DNA from: Microbacterium enclense | GTDB lineage: Bacteria; Actinomycetota; Actinomycetes; Actinomycetales; Microbacteriaceae | NCBI RefSeq assembly: GCF_004022425.1 | Contig: NZ_RBZY01000015.1 | Span: 1 to 61,638 of the forward strand | Length of the DNA: 61,638 bases | Direction of reading: 5' to 3' | Part shown: positions 37,217 through 46,155 of the stretch, piece by piece | Numbering within the stretch: the first letter of the stretch is position 1 | Layout of the letters: every line of letters begins with the position of its first letter | Notes under the pieces: generated by a model | The model's database searches: none | Seen by the model: only the letters and a program-made list of their open reading frames with translations | What the model was told of the DNA's origin: nothing | Translations under genes and position numbers: made by a program

Positions 37217-38683
37217 ATGACAGACACCACACCCGCCGCCGAGCAGTTCTCGGCGGACCGCCCGTTCGTCTTCCGCAACGCCACCGTCATCACCATGGAT
37301 GAGCAGGGGGTCCTGGACGACGCCGATGTCCTCGTGATCGGCCGCGACATCGCCGCGGTCGGCCATCGCCTGGAGGTGCCCGAGGGCACGCTCGAGATCG
37401 ACGCCACCGGTGGCATCGTCACCCCCGGCTTCGTCGACACCCACCGCCATATGTGGCAGTCCGCCCTGCGCGGCTACGGCGGCGACTGGGCGCTCAGCCA
37501 GTACTTCGTCTTCTACTACCTCAACTGGGGCGAGGTGTTCCGTCCCGAGGACGTCTACGCCGGCAACCTCCTCAGCGCCCTCGAATCCGTCGACACGGGT
37601 GTCACGACCACGCTCGACTGGTCGCACGGCCTCCGCACACCGGAGTACGGCGAGGCCGCGCTGCAGGCGTTGCGCGAGATCCCCGGGAGGTTCGTCCTGG
37701 GATACGGCAATTACCTCGGGGCGCCGTGGGAGTGGGCCAACGCCCCGGAGTTCCGCGACTTCGTGTCGAAGAACTTCTCCTCGTTCGACGACATGCTCAC
37801 ACTGCAGCTGGCCTTCGACGTCCCGGGCGCCTCCGACTTCCCCGAGCGCGGCGCGTTCGAAGCCGCGCGCGACCTGGGGGTTCGGGTCACCACGCACGCG
37901 GGGGTGTGGGGCGCGACCACCGACACCGCGATCACCCAGATGTACGAGGCCGGCTTCATGACGCCGGAGATCACCTACGTGCACTCGGCCTCCCTCAACG
38001 AGCAGAGCTACCAGAAGATCGCCGCCACCGGCGGCACCGTCTCGGTCGCGACGGAGTCGGAGCAGAGCGCGGGCCAGGGGTATCCCTCGACGTGGGCGAT
38101 CCGTCGGCACGGGATCCCGGCATCCCTGTCCATGGACACGAGCGTGTGGTGGAGCGCCGACTTCTTCTCGGCCATGCGCGCCACCCTCAGCGCGGACCGG
38201 TCCCGCGACCACCTCGAGGCGCACGCGCGCGGCGAGACGATCGTCGCGAACCGCTTGCGCGCCGAGGACGTGCTGCGCATGGCGACGATGGGCGGCGCGC
38301 GCTCGATCGGACTCGAGGACCGGATCGGCTCGCTCACCCCCGGAAAACGGGCCGACATCGTGCTCATCAAGAACGACGAGTCGCCCGCGATGACGCCGAT
38401 CCTCCACCCCTACGCGCATGTCGTCTACCAGGCCGGCACGGCCGACGTCCACACCGTGGTCGTGGACGGCAAGGTCGTCAAGTACGAGGGGAAGCGCATC
38501 GGACTTCCGCTCGCGCCCATCCGCGACAAGGTCGCCGCGTCGGTCGAGTACGTGCGCTCGAAGCTGGGCGAGCAGGCGTGGGAAGAGGGCATGCACCCCG
38601 AGATCCCCGTCGACGAGGAGATCGAGAACCCGTACCGCTACACCGAGGGGGACGCGCGCGTCGTGGCCCGTTCGTCCGACTGA
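37217..38683 (+). CDS. amidohydrolase-superfamily hydrolase/deaminase, paralogue 1
   Basis: A 488-residue metal-dependent hydrolase of the AtzA/TrzN/SsnA-like branch. HxH metal ligands His76 and His78 in FVDTHRHMWQ, further histidines in VTTHAGVWG and TYVHSASLNE, and the catalytic Asp in LSMDTSVWWSADF. The C-terminal strand GKRADIVLIK and VVVDGKVVK closes the composite domain. Members remove amino, chloro or amide groups from N-heterocycles; the substrate is unknown. The Asp region differs from paralogues 2 and 3 (which have SNGGDM or GNGGDM), so its substrate probably differs. First of three genes followed by Dabb and alcohol dehydrogenase genes. Confidence 0.88.
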   Translation: MTDTTPAAEQFSADRPFVFRNATVITMDEQGVLDDADVLVIGRDIAAVGHRLEVPEGTLEIDATGGIVTPGFVDTHRHMWQSALRGYGGDWALSQYFVFYYLNWGEVFRPEDVYAGNLLSALESVDTGVTTTLDWSHGLRTPEYGEAALQALREIPGRFVLGYGNYLGAPWEWANAPEFRDFVSKNFSSFDDMLTLQLAFDVPGASDFPERGAFEAARDLGVRVTTHAGVWGATTDTAITQMYEAGFMTPEITYVHSASLNEQSYQKIAATGGTVSVATESEQSAGQGYPSTWAIRRHGIPASLSMDTSVWWSADFFSAMRATLSADRSRDHLEAHARGETIVANRLRAEDVLRMATMGGARSIGLEDRIGSLTPGKRADIVLIKNDESPAMTPILHPYAHVVYQAGTADVHTVVVDGKVVKYEGKRIGLPLAPIRDKVAASVEYVRSKLGEQAWEEGMHPEIPVDEEIENPYRYTEGDARVVARSSD

Positions 38684-38692
38684 GAGGACCCC

Positions 38693-39004
38693 ATGATCCT
38701 GCACGCCGCACTGTTCACCTGGAGGCCCGAGGTCGGGGAGGAGGACGTCGAGGCGCTCACCGCGGCGTTGGAGGAGATGGCATCCGCTCTTCCGATGCTG
38801 AGCGGGTACCGCTGCGGCGTGAACCTGCGCCTGCGCCCGAGCCCCGCGGACTACGCCGTCGTCGCGCTCGTCGCAGACGAGGACGCCCTCGCGGCGTACC
38901 TCGATTCGCCCGCGCACGCCGCCGTGTACGAGGCTCATCTCTCGCGCATGATCGAGTCGCGCCAGGCCGTGCAGCTCGCGGTGCCGGACGGGGCCGCCCT
39001 GTGA
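38693..39004 (+). CDS. Dabb-family (stress-responsive alpha/beta barrel) protein
   Basis: A 103-residue ferredoxin-like dimeric barrel starting MILHAALFTWRPEVGEED with the pattern of Dabb proteins and ending HAAVYEAHLSRMIESRQAVQ. Some Dabb proteins are cyclases or decarboxylase-like enzymes for small polyketides or metabolites; here it may process a pathway intermediate. It lies 9 nt after the amidohydrolase and overlaps the dehydrogenase start by 4 nt (GTGA). Confidence 0.8.
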   Translation: MILHAALFTWRPEVGEEDVEALTAALEEMASALPMLSGYRCGVNLRLRPSPADYAVVALVADEDALAAYLDSPAHAAVYEAHLSRMIESRQAVQLAVPDGAAL

Positions 39005-40071
39005 CGCGAATGCGCGCGGCCGTCCTCCACGGCGTGGGCGACCTGCGGATCGAGGACCGCCCCGTCCCCGTCCCCGGACCCGGCGAGGCGCTCGTCCGGG
39101 TGACCGGGTGCGGGGTGTGCGGATCGGATGCCACGGAGTACTCCCGCGGTCCGGTCCTCACGCACCTGCCGGTTGTGCTCGGGCACGAGTTCACGGGCAC
39201 CGTCGAGGCGGTCGGTGACGACGTCGACCTGCCCCTCGGCGCCCAGGTCGTCTGCGGCGCCGGCATCTCGTGCGGCGAGTGCAAGCCGTGCCTCACCGGT
39301 CGCACGAACCTCTGCCGCCGGTATCGCACGGCCGGACTCCAGGTCGACGGCGGGCTCGCGGAGTACGTTCGCGTGCCTGCCGCGACGCTCCTCGACGTCA
39401 GCGCGTCGGGCCTTGGCTCGGACACTCTCGCGCTCGCGCAGCCCATGGCCATCGCCGTGCACGCCGTCTCGCGAAGCGGTCTGAAGGCGGGCCAGGATGC
39501 CGTGGTCCTGGGGGTCGGCGGGATCGGCGCCTTCCTCACGTACGCCGCCGCCTCCGTCGGCGCGCGCGTGCTCGCGGTCGACCGGTCCCCGGCGCGTCTG
39601 GCGCTCGCGCGCGACCTCGGCGCCGAGCGCACGCTGCTCGCGGGGGAGGACTCCGTCGTGGCCGAGCTCTCGGCGTCGGGGCGCGAGGCCGACGTGCTGT
39701 TCGAGGTGACCGGTTCGCGCGCGGGCTGGGACGAGATCGTCGCTGCGGCGCTCCTGGGAGCGGTGCTCGTGCCCGTCGGCATCCAGCGCGAGGACGTCCC
39801 CGTGCCGCTGGGCGCGTGGACTCTGCGCGAGTACACGATCGTCGGCACCGTGGCGCACGCGATCGCCGCGGATCTTCCCCGCGCCGTGGAGTTGCTGGCC
39901 GCCCGGGGTGACTGGACCGACGTCGCCGACGAGGTGCTGCCCCTCGAGGAGGTGGCGGACGGCGCTCTCGAGCCGCTCACGCGGGGCGGTTCCCGGCAGA
40001 TCAAGACCGTGATCGATCCGACCGCGACGCGTCGGCGGGTCGCCCGCCACGGTTCCACCGCGTCGGACTGA
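39001..40071 (+). CDS. zinc-dependent medium-chain alcohol dehydrogenase
   Basis: A 356-residue MDR enzyme (sorbitol/threonine/butanediol dehydrogenase-like). Catalytic zinc ligands sit in GCGVCGSD and GHEFTG; the structural zinc lobe shows CGECKPCLTGRTNLC; the cofactor motif is VLGVGGIGAFLTYAA. It would oxidise a secondary alcohol or polyol with NAD(P). GTG at 39001 overlaps the Dabb stop; an ATG at 39010 is possible. Last gene of the first amidohydrolase operon. Confidence 0.9.
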   Translation: MTRMRAAVLHGVGDLRIEDRPVPVPGPGEALVRVTGCGVCGSDATEYSRGPVLTHLPVVLGHEFTGTVEAVGDDVDLPLGAQVVCGAGISCGECKPCLTGRTNLCRRYRTAGLQVDGGLAEYVRVPAATLLDVSASGLGSDTLALAQPMAIAVHAVSRSGLKAGQDAVVLGVGGIGAFLTYAAASVGARVLAVDRSPARLALARDLGAERTLLAGEDSVVAELSASGREADVLFEVTGSRAGWDEIVAAALLGAVLVPVGIQREDVPVPLGAWTLREYTIVGTVAHAIAADLPRAVELLAARGDWTDVADEVLPLEEVADGALEPLTRGGSRQIKTVIDPTATRRRVARHGSTASD

Positions 40072-40092
40072 CGGACCGACCCCGGCGAGGGG

Positions 40093-40785
40093 TCAGCGGT
40101 CGAGGTCGTCCATCGCCCGGAGGACGTCGACCGCCGACCCGATCGTCTCGCGCGGCGCAGCGAGGTGGTTCCCCGCCGAGGGCATCGCCTGGTTGTGCTC
40201 TCGGCGTCCCACGACGAACCAGATGCCCCGGGCGATCGCTCCGCTCTCGTTCACGTAGAGGTGCGGGCGGACGGAGTCGAAGTGGAGGCTGTCGCCCGGG
40301 CGCAACGTGAAGGTGTCGAACTCGAGGCGCAGCGTCAGCTCGCCCTCGAGCAGGTAGGCGTACTCCATGCCGGCGTGGCGCATCATCTTGCCCTCGATGG
40401 AGCTCGATGCCCCGGGCTGGTACGTCACGAGGAGAGCGTCGGCGGGACCGGCACCGGCCGCGAGACGCTCCCAGCGCACGCCGTTCTCCATGTCGAGGAC
40501 CGCGTTCTCGGCCGAGTGCTGGACCGTGGCGTTCGCCGTGAGCGGCTCGGGCACCGGAGCCGCCGCGCCCACCGGCGGGGTGGGGGAGACTCCGAGCAGC
40601 TCATCGATGGAGATGCCGAGGTGCGTCACCATGGCGTACAGCGTCGACACCGACGGTTGCGTCTTTCCGGTCTCCACCTGCGAGATGAGGCTCGCGGACA
40701 CCCCCAGGGCGCTCGCGACGCTGCGCAGACTCATGCCCTGCTGCAGCCGCGCGTCGCGCAGCCTGCCGCCGATGTCGTCGGTCAT
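40093..40785 (-). CDS. XRE-family transcriptional regulator with cupin sensor domain
   Basis: A 230-residue regulator. N-terminal HTH (LRDARLQQGMSLRSVASALG, then VSASLISQVETGKTQPSVST) and a C-terminal cupin (MEYAYLLEGELTLRLEF and LRPGDSLHFDSVRPHLY). Such proteins bind a small molecule in the cupin and usually repress nearby catabolic genes. A ribosome binding site AGGAGG precedes the ATG. A -10 box TAGCGT lies at 40849-40854 on the minus strand, overlapped by the inverted repeat AGCGTT/AACGCT (40831-40853), a candidate for self-regulation. Confidence 0.88.
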   Translation of the reverse strand: MTDDIGGRLRDARLQQGMSLRSVASALGVSASLISQVETGKTQPSVSTLYAMVTHLGISIDELLGVSPTPPVGAAAPVPEPLTANATVQHSAENAVLDMENGVRWERLAAGAGPADALLVTYQPGASSSIEGKMMRHAGMEYAYLLEGELTLRLEFDTFTLRPGDSLHFDSVRPHLYVNESGAIARGIWFVVGRREHNQAMPSAGNHLAAPRETIGSAVDVLRAMDDLDR

Positions 40786-40904
40786 GTCGGCGCCTCCTCG
40801 TCCGACGGACGTGAACCCGATCATCGGGAGAGCGTTCGTCGGGAGACAACGCTACCGGCCGCTTCGCACACATCCCGTGCGCCGCGCCTGAACACGGATG
40901 GGCC

Positions 40905-41945
40905 TCACGCCCGTCCGGGGACGTCCAGGAGGGCGTCGACGTTGGTCGCGGACCGGGGCATCCGGCCGGCTTCGATCTCTTTCGCGAGCCGAACCGTGTG
41001 TGCGTTGAACGGCGCCTCCTGCCCCGCCGCGGCGAGAACCGAGACGATGAGGCCGTTCACCTCCTCGTACTCGGCGTGACGGCCCTTCATCCAGTCCTGC
41101 AGAACGGTCGTGTTGGTGTCGGGGAGGGAGAAGCTGTCGAGAACCGCGCCCAGCAGATCGGCGGCGTAACGGTCGGGGTCGGTCACGGCGTCGTCGGACA
41201 GGCCGAAGATCGGAACGAGACGGCTGCCGTCGGCAAGCGCCGCTCGCGCGGCCTCCTTGCCGCACTCGATCATGAAATCGTGCACGCCGGGGAGGGCGAC
41301 GGCCGAGGCGAGCGGAAGATCCAGGATCGCGGAGGGCACGAGTTCGCCGGCGTTGGCGACGAGCTTCATCCACTTCGACGAGCGGATGTCGGGCGAGATG
41401 TCGACGCGGCCCGTGTGCGAAAGCACGGCCTGCACCTCTGACTCGCGTCCGCGCGCGGCGTCGTCGTAGGCGCCCACCGCGAACCACGAGCCCGAGACCG
41501 GGGTCTGACGGTTCACGATGCCGGGCTCGAACATATTGGATGCCACCTCGATCACCGCGCCCATCGTGCGGTGCGCGCCCACGGCGGCGGCGATGGCATC
41601 CTGTGTCATCCCGTTCTGCAGCCCCACGACGAGGCCGTCCTCGGCGACGTGGGGGGCGATGAGCTCCGCGACCCAGCGGGTGTCGTAGGCCTTGACGACG
41701 ATGAAGACGATGTCGAACGGCTCGCGGAGGGTCGCGACCTCGCACAGGTGGAGCGGGTGGACGGGCGTGACGTGCGTCTCGTCCGGGAGGCGCACCTCGA
41801 TGCCGCGTGCCCGCATGGCCTCGACGTGCGCCGGCCACTGCTCGATGTAGGTGACGTCGAGACCGGCGCGGAGGAGGTCCGCGCCGACGCTCGCGCCCTG
41901 GGCCCCGGTGCCAAGCACGGCGATTCGGGGGGTGGTTCGTGTCAT
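40905..41945 (-). CDS. ketopantoate reductase (ApbA/PanE) family dehydrogenase, copy 2
   Basis: A 346-residue paralogue of the enzyme at 36068. It has the Rossmann motif VLGTGAQGASVGADLLRAG, LVVGLQNGMTQ and KWMKLVANAGELVPSAI, and the same long shared segments. Like copy 1 it is divergent from an amidohydrolase gene (42070), so a dehydrogenase/amidohydrolase pairing occurs twice. The intergenic region contains a perfect palindrome. Likely substrate: a 2-oxo acid or its reduced form from the pathway. Confidence 0.85.
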   Translation of the reverse strand: MTRTTPRIAVLGTGAQGASVGADLLRAGLDVTYIEQWPAHVEAMRARGIEVRLPDETHVTPVHPLHLCEVATLREPFDIVFIVVKAYDTRWVAELIAPHVAEDGLVVGLQNGMTQDAIAAAVGAHRTMGAVIEVASNMFEPGIVNRQTPVSGSWFAVGAYDDAARGRESEVQAVLSHTGRVDISPDIRSSKWMKLVANAGELVPSAILDLPLASAVALPGVHDFMIECGKEAARAALADGSRLVPIFGLSDDAVTDPDRYAADLLGAVLDSFSLPDTNTTVLQDWMKGRHAEYEEVNGLIVSVLAAAGQEAPFNAHTVRLAKEIEAGRMPRSATNVDALLDVPGRA

Positions 41946-41995
41946 GGGTCCTCCTCGACTCCGACGCGTTCGCTCTTGCTTTACAAATCTGAGAG

Positions 41996-42009
41996 CGACT
42001 GTACAGTCG
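41996..42009. promoter_or_regulatory. perfect 14-bp palindrome between divergent genes, candidate operator
   Basis: CGACTGTACAGTCG lies between the copy-2 dehydrogenase start (41945) and the amidohydrolase start (42070). A TAGTTC box at 42014-42019 is a possible -10 for the rightward gene; the palindrome would then sit in the promoter spacer, a typical repressor position. Confidence 0.5.
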
Positions 42010-42069
42010 TGTCTAGTTCAGCACAACGTCGGGTCGATGAGGACCCGATCGGATCGCGAGGGAGCGACC

Positions 42070-43515
42070 ATGCGCACACTCATCCGCAACGTGGCGGCGG
42101 CCACCGTCGACCCGGAGCTGGGCGACCTCGCCCGCACCGACATCCTCATCGAGGACGGCGTCATCCGCGGCATCCGCGCGGACATCGCCGTCGACGACGC
42201 GTCCTTCGACGGAGAGGTCATCGACGGACGCGACAAGATCGCCATCCCGGGGATGGTCGACACGCACCGGCACACGTGGCAGACCGCGCTGCGCGGCATC
42301 CTGGCGGACGGGAACATCCCCGACTACCTCCGTGGCATCCGGCTGCACATGGCGCCCCTCTACCGCGCCGAGGACATGTACGCCGGCAACTATGTCGGTG
42401 CGCTCGACGCCCTCAACTCCGGCATCACCACGATCGTGGACTACTGCCACAACATCCTCGACCCGGACGGCGCGCACGCGGCCGTGACGGGCCTCCGGGA
42501 TGCCGGCATCCGGGCGCTCTACGCTCACGGACTGACCCCGATCACGACGAACACCTGGAGTCAGTCGCGCGGGGGATCCGAGGTCGGGTCGGATCCGTCC
42601 GCCCTGGCCACCCGCGCCCGGTTAGCGCGTGAGATCCGTGGGGAGTACTTCTCCAGCGGCGACCAGCTGCTGCGTTTCGGTATCGCTCCGCAGGAGCTCG
42701 CGATCGCGCCCGTCGCCGACGTGGCCGCAGAGTTCCGCCTCGCCCGGGAACTCGGGGCGCGCATCACCTTCCACGCCAACCAGGTCATGGTGCGGCAGCT
42801 CTTCCAGGACGTCGAGGTGCTGCACGCCCACGGGCTGCTCGCCGACGACCTTCTGCTCGTCCACTGCACCTTCAACACCCCGCACGAGTGGGACCTGCTG
42901 GACGACAGCGGCGTCACGGTGTCGGTCTGCGCCGAGACCGAGATGCAGATGGGCATGGGGTATCCGGCGATCGCCGAGGCCACGGCCCACACGGCCGGTC
43001 CGAGTCTCGGCATCGACTGCGTCTCGGGGAACGGCGGCGACATGGTCTCGCACAGCCGTCTCGTTCTCCAGGCCACGCGGTACCGTGCCGACGAGCCGGG
43101 GTACGCCGCGATGAGGGCACCGCAGACGATGGCGTGGACGACGAAGGACGCCCTGCGCTGGGCGACGCTGAACGGGGCGCGGGCGGCCGGTGTCGACCAT
43201 CTCGTCGGCTCGTTGACGGTGGGCAAGCGCGCCGACATCGTGCTCGTCGACATGTCTGGCATCAGCCAGGTCGGATGGAACCGCGCCGACCCGTCGGGAG
43301 CGGTGGTGTCCCAGGCGCACGCCGGCTGCATCGACACCGTCTTCGTGGACGGTCGCATCGTCAAGTGCGGGGGTGTCCTCACCCACGTGGACGTCGCAGC
43401 GGCGAGGGCGACGCTCGAGCGGTCGCACGAGGCCCTCTACGACCGCATGGGCGGCGCGGGGGCGTTCATTCCGCAGCCGCCGATCGACATCCCGCTGTAC
43501 CGCGAACGCGCCTGA
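42070..43515 (+). CDS. amidohydrolase-superfamily hydrolase/deaminase, paralogue 2
   Basis: A 481-residue relative of the genes at 37217 and 43650. HxH ligands His66/His68 in MVDTHRHTWQTALRG, later histidines in ITFHANQVMV and LLVHCTFNTP, and Asp in GIDCVSGNGGDM. GKRADIVLVD and VFVDGRIVK mark the C-terminal composite domain. GGGAGCGACC precedes the ATG. It ends just before the promoter of the importer operon and appears to be transcribed alone. Substrate unknown. Confidence 0.88.
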   Translation: MRTLIRNVAAATVDPELGDLARTDILIEDGVIRGIRADIAVDDASFDGEVIDGRDKIAIPGMVDTHRHTWQTALRGILADGNIPDYLRGIRLHMAPLYRAEDMYAGNYVGALDALNSGITTIVDYCHNILDPDGAHAAVTGLRDAGIRALYAHGLTPITTNTWSQSRGGSEVGSDPSALATRARLAREIRGEYFSSGDQLLRFGIAPQELAIAPVADVAAEFRLARELGARITFHANQVMVRQLFQDVEVLHAHGLLADDLLLVHCTFNTPHEWDLLDDSGVTVSVCAETEMQMGMGYPAIAEATAHTAGPSLGIDCVSGNGGDMVSHSRLVLQATRYRADEPGYAAMRAPQTMAWTTKDALRWATLNGARAAGVDHLVGSLTVGKRADIVLVDMSGISQVGWNRADPSGAVVSQAHAGCIDTVFVDGRIVKCGGVLTHVDVAAARATLERSHEALYDRMGGAGAFIPQPPIDIPLYRERA

Positions 43516-43560
43516 TTTTCACCGGTGCTGGACGTTCGGTTGCACAGTGATAACAAATAC

Positions 43561-43589
43561 TTGACACGTTCAGTCCTGCTTTCTAGCAT
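43561..43589 (+). promoter_or_regulatory. sigma-70-type promoter of the importer/amidohydrolase operon
   Basis: TTGACA, 17-nt spacer, TAGCAT: near-consensus hexamers with ideal spacing, 60 nt before the ATG at 43650 in an AT-richer intergenic stretch. The best conventional promoter in the window. Confidence 0.7.
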
Positions 43590-43649
43590 CCAATCAACGA
43601 ACACCACCGGCGCGATGACGCTCCGGTTCGACGAGGGAGTCACCACCAC

Positions 43650-45029
43650 ATGAGCACGCGCACGCTGCTGCGGGGAGGGACCGTCATCACGGCCGTCCGC
43701 CCCGGCGAGGTCCTCACCGACACCGACATCCTGATCGGCGCGGACGGAACGATCGAGGCCATCGGACAGGGCCTGGATGCCGGCGACGCCGAGGTCATCG
43801 ACGTCCGCGGCCGCATCGTGCACCCGGGCTTCGTCGACACCCACCGTCACACGTGGCAGTCGGTCGTGCGCAACCTCGCGTCCGACTGGTCGCTGACCGA
43901 GTACCTCGCGGGCCTGCACACCGGGCTCAGCAAGCACTTCCGTCCCGAGGACACCTACACCGGCAACTACCTCGGCGCGCTCGAGGCGCTCGACTCCGGC
44001 ATCACCACGCTCGTCGACTGGTCGCACAACCTCGCCACCCCGGAGCACGCCGACGCCGCGGTCGCGGCGCTGAAGGACACCGGGATGCGCGCCGTCTTCG
44101 CCCACGGCGGCGGAGCCGAGCAGTGGGGGATCCTGCCGTCGGCGAACCCGCACCCGCAGGACGCGCGTCGCGTGCGCGACGAGCACTTCTCCTCGGGAGA
44201 CGGATTGGTCACCATGGCGCTCGCGCTCCGCGGCCCGCAGTTCGTGACCCCGGAGGTCAACGTCGCCGACTTCCGTCTCGCCGCCGACCTGGACCTCCGC
44301 GTCACGATGCACGCCGGCGACGGCTACTGGGGCAAGTCCGGCCCGATCCGCAAGATGCACGCCGACGGCCTGCTGTCCGACCGCATCACCTACGTGCACT
44401 GCTGCACCCTCGGCGACGACGAGCTCGCGCTCATCGCCGACAGCGGCGGCACCGCCTCGGTCGCGCCCGACGTCGAGATGCAGATGGGCCACGGGTTCCC
44501 CGCCACCGGCCGACTGCTGCGCGCCGGTATCCGCCCCACCTTCTCGATCGACGTGTGCAGCTCGAACGGCGGCGACATGTTCGCCACGATGCGCACCGCG
44601 ATCGGCATGCAGCGCGCTCTCGACAACGCCCCGTCGGTCGACACGGGCGTGGTGCTCGAGCGCATCAGCCTCACGTGCGCCGACGTCGTGCAGTTCGCCA
44701 CGATCGACGGCGCGCACGCCGCGGGCCTCGCCGATACCACGGGCTCGATCGCGGTGGGCAAAGCGGCCGACATCGTCGTGCTCGATGACCGCTCGCTCGC
44801 CCTGACCCCGTTGAACAACCCCATCGGCAGCCTCGTCTACTCGGCGCACCCCGGTCTCGTCCGGGACGTGTTCGTCCAGGGACGCCGGGTGAAGAAGGAC
44901 GGCGTGCTCGTAGGCGTGGACATCGCGCGGCTGAAGGCGGATGCCGAGGCCTCCCGCAGCTATCTCCTCGGGGAGATGCCCGAGGCGCGTCTCGACGGTA
45001 CGTGGCACCCCGCGCTGGTGACGGCATGA
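43650..45029 (+). CDS. amidohydrolase-superfamily hydrolase/deaminase, paralogue 3
   Basis: A 459-residue member of the same trio. His65/His67 in FVDTHRHTWQSVVR, later VTMHAGDGYWG and YVHCCTLGDD, and Asp in FSIDVCSSNGGDM. GKAADIVVLDD and VFVQGRRVKK close the fold. It is the first gene of a seven-gene run with the importer and downstream enzymes. Its stop overlaps the permease start (ATGA), so uptake and hydrolysis are translationally linked, which makes it the best candidate for the first step on the imported compound. Confidence 0.9.
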   Translation: MSTRTLLRGGTVITAVRPGEVLTDTDILIGADGTIEAIGQGLDAGDAEVIDVRGRIVHPGFVDTHRHTWQSVVRNLASDWSLTEYLAGLHTGLSKHFRPEDTYTGNYLGALEALDSGITTLVDWSHNLATPEHADAAVAALKDTGMRAVFAHGGGAEQWGILPSANPHPQDARRVRDEHFSSGDGLVTMALALRGPQFVTPEVNVADFRLAADLDLRVTMHAGDGYWGKSGPIRKMHADGLLSDRITYVHCCTLGDDELALIADSGGTASVAPDVEMQMGHGFPATGRLLRAGIRPTFSIDVCSSNGGDMFATMRTAIGMQRALDNAPSVDTGVVLERISLTCADVVQFATIDGAHAAGLADTTGSIAVGKAADIVVLDDRSLALTPLNNPIGSLVYSAHPGLVRDVFVQGRRVKKDGVLVGVDIARLKADAEASRSYLLGEMPEARLDGTWHPALVTA

Positions 45030-46051
45030 CCGACCTCGCCGCGCCGGCACGCCTCGCGCCGAAGGACCACGGTCCCACGGCGCGGATGGTGCTGGCGTGG
45101 CCGGGCACCCGGGCGCTCATCGCGGTCGCGGCGCTGTTCCTCATCAGCCCGCTGATCGCCCCGGGGAGCGTCGGGCCCACCGCGATCGTGTCGATGCTGC
45201 CGTTCGCGGCGCTCATCGCGATCGTCGCGATCGGCCAGACCCTCGTCATCCAGCAGGGCGGCCTCGATCTGTCGATCCCCGGTGCCGTGACGCTCGGCGC
45301 CCTGATCGTCGCCCGCTTCGGAGGCGACGACGCCCTCGGACTCCCCGCGGCGATCACCGCGGCGATCCTCGCCACCGCCGCGTTCGGTTTGGCGAGCGGT
45401 CTCGTGATCACGCTGTTCGGTCTCCCCCCGCTCGTCGTCACGATTGCCGTCAACGCACTCATGATCGGCACGGTCCAGGCGCTGTCGGGCGGGTTCGCCA
45501 CGCAGAGTCCCGATGCGCTCAACCAATTCGCTCTCAGCCGGTGGGGCGGCATCCCGGTCCTGGTCTTCTTCGCTCTCGCGCTCACCGTGGCCGCCCACGT
45601 CGTGCTCAAGCTCACGCGCCTCGGCCGTCGGTTCGAGCTCGTCGGCGAGAACCCTCGCAGCGCCGCGAACCTCGGGATCGGCACGCGCGGATACACGATC
45701 ACCGCCTACGTGCTGTCGGCCGGACTCGCCGCCGTCGGCGGCGTTCTCCTCGCCGGGCTCCTGCGCACGCCGACGCTGACGGCGGGGGAGGACTACCTCC
45801 TGCCGTCCATCGCGGCGGTCGTCCTCGGCGGCACCGCCCTCACCGGTGGCCGCGGCAGCGTCGTGGGCACCGCCCTGGGCGCGCTCTTCCTGGCCCAGCT
45901 CACCCAGCTGGTGCAGACGTTCACGCAGGCCACCGCCGTGCAGAACATCGTGCAGGCGCTGATCATCGGCGTCGGCATCGTCGCCCAGCTGCAGCTGGGC
46001 GGCACCACCTCCCGCATCCGGAACCTCATGCGACGGCGACCCGGAGGCTGA
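45026..46051 (+). CDS. RbsC-type ABC transporter permease
   Basis: A 341-residue membrane protein with eight to ten hydrophobic segments and the carbohydrate-type (BPD_transp_2) signatures IGQTLVIQQGGLDLSIPGAV and GENPRSAANLGIGTRGYT. It should pair with the permease half of the fusion protein at 47334 to form the channel. The start overlaps the amidohydrolase stop. Confidence 0.9.
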   Translation: MTDLAAPARLAPKDHGPTARMVLAWPGTRALIAVAALFLISPLIAPGSVGPTAIVSMLPFAALIAIVAIGQTLVIQQGGLDLSIPGAVTLGALIVARFGGDDALGLPAAITAAILATAAFGLASGLVITLFGLPPLVVTIAVNALMIGTVQALSGGFATQSPDALNQFALSRWGGIPVLVFFALALTVAAHVVLKLTRLGRRFELVGENPRSAANLGIGTRGYTITAYVLSAGLAAVGGVLLAGLLRTPTLTAGEDYLLPSIAAVVLGGTALTGGRGSVVGTALGALFLAQLTQLVQTFTQATAVQNIVQALIIGVGIVAQLQLGGTTSRIRNLMRRRPGG

Positions 46052-46070
46052 CAGCGGCCTCTCGCCCACC

Positions 46071-46102
46071 GCGACCCGCCCGGGTCGACGGGCGGTTCGT
46101 CG
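46071..46102 (+). terminator. intercistronic hairpin between permease and binding-protein genes
   Basis: Stem CCGCCCG (46076-46082) with CGGGCGG (46089-46095), extended by flanking GCGA/TCGT pairs. No T-run, so an attenuator or mRNA-stabilising element is more likely than a full terminator. Confidence 0.35.
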
Positions 46103-46155
46103 CGCCCTGACCCGACCCTGCATACCCGATCACCCACTCGAAGAGGAGTACCCCC

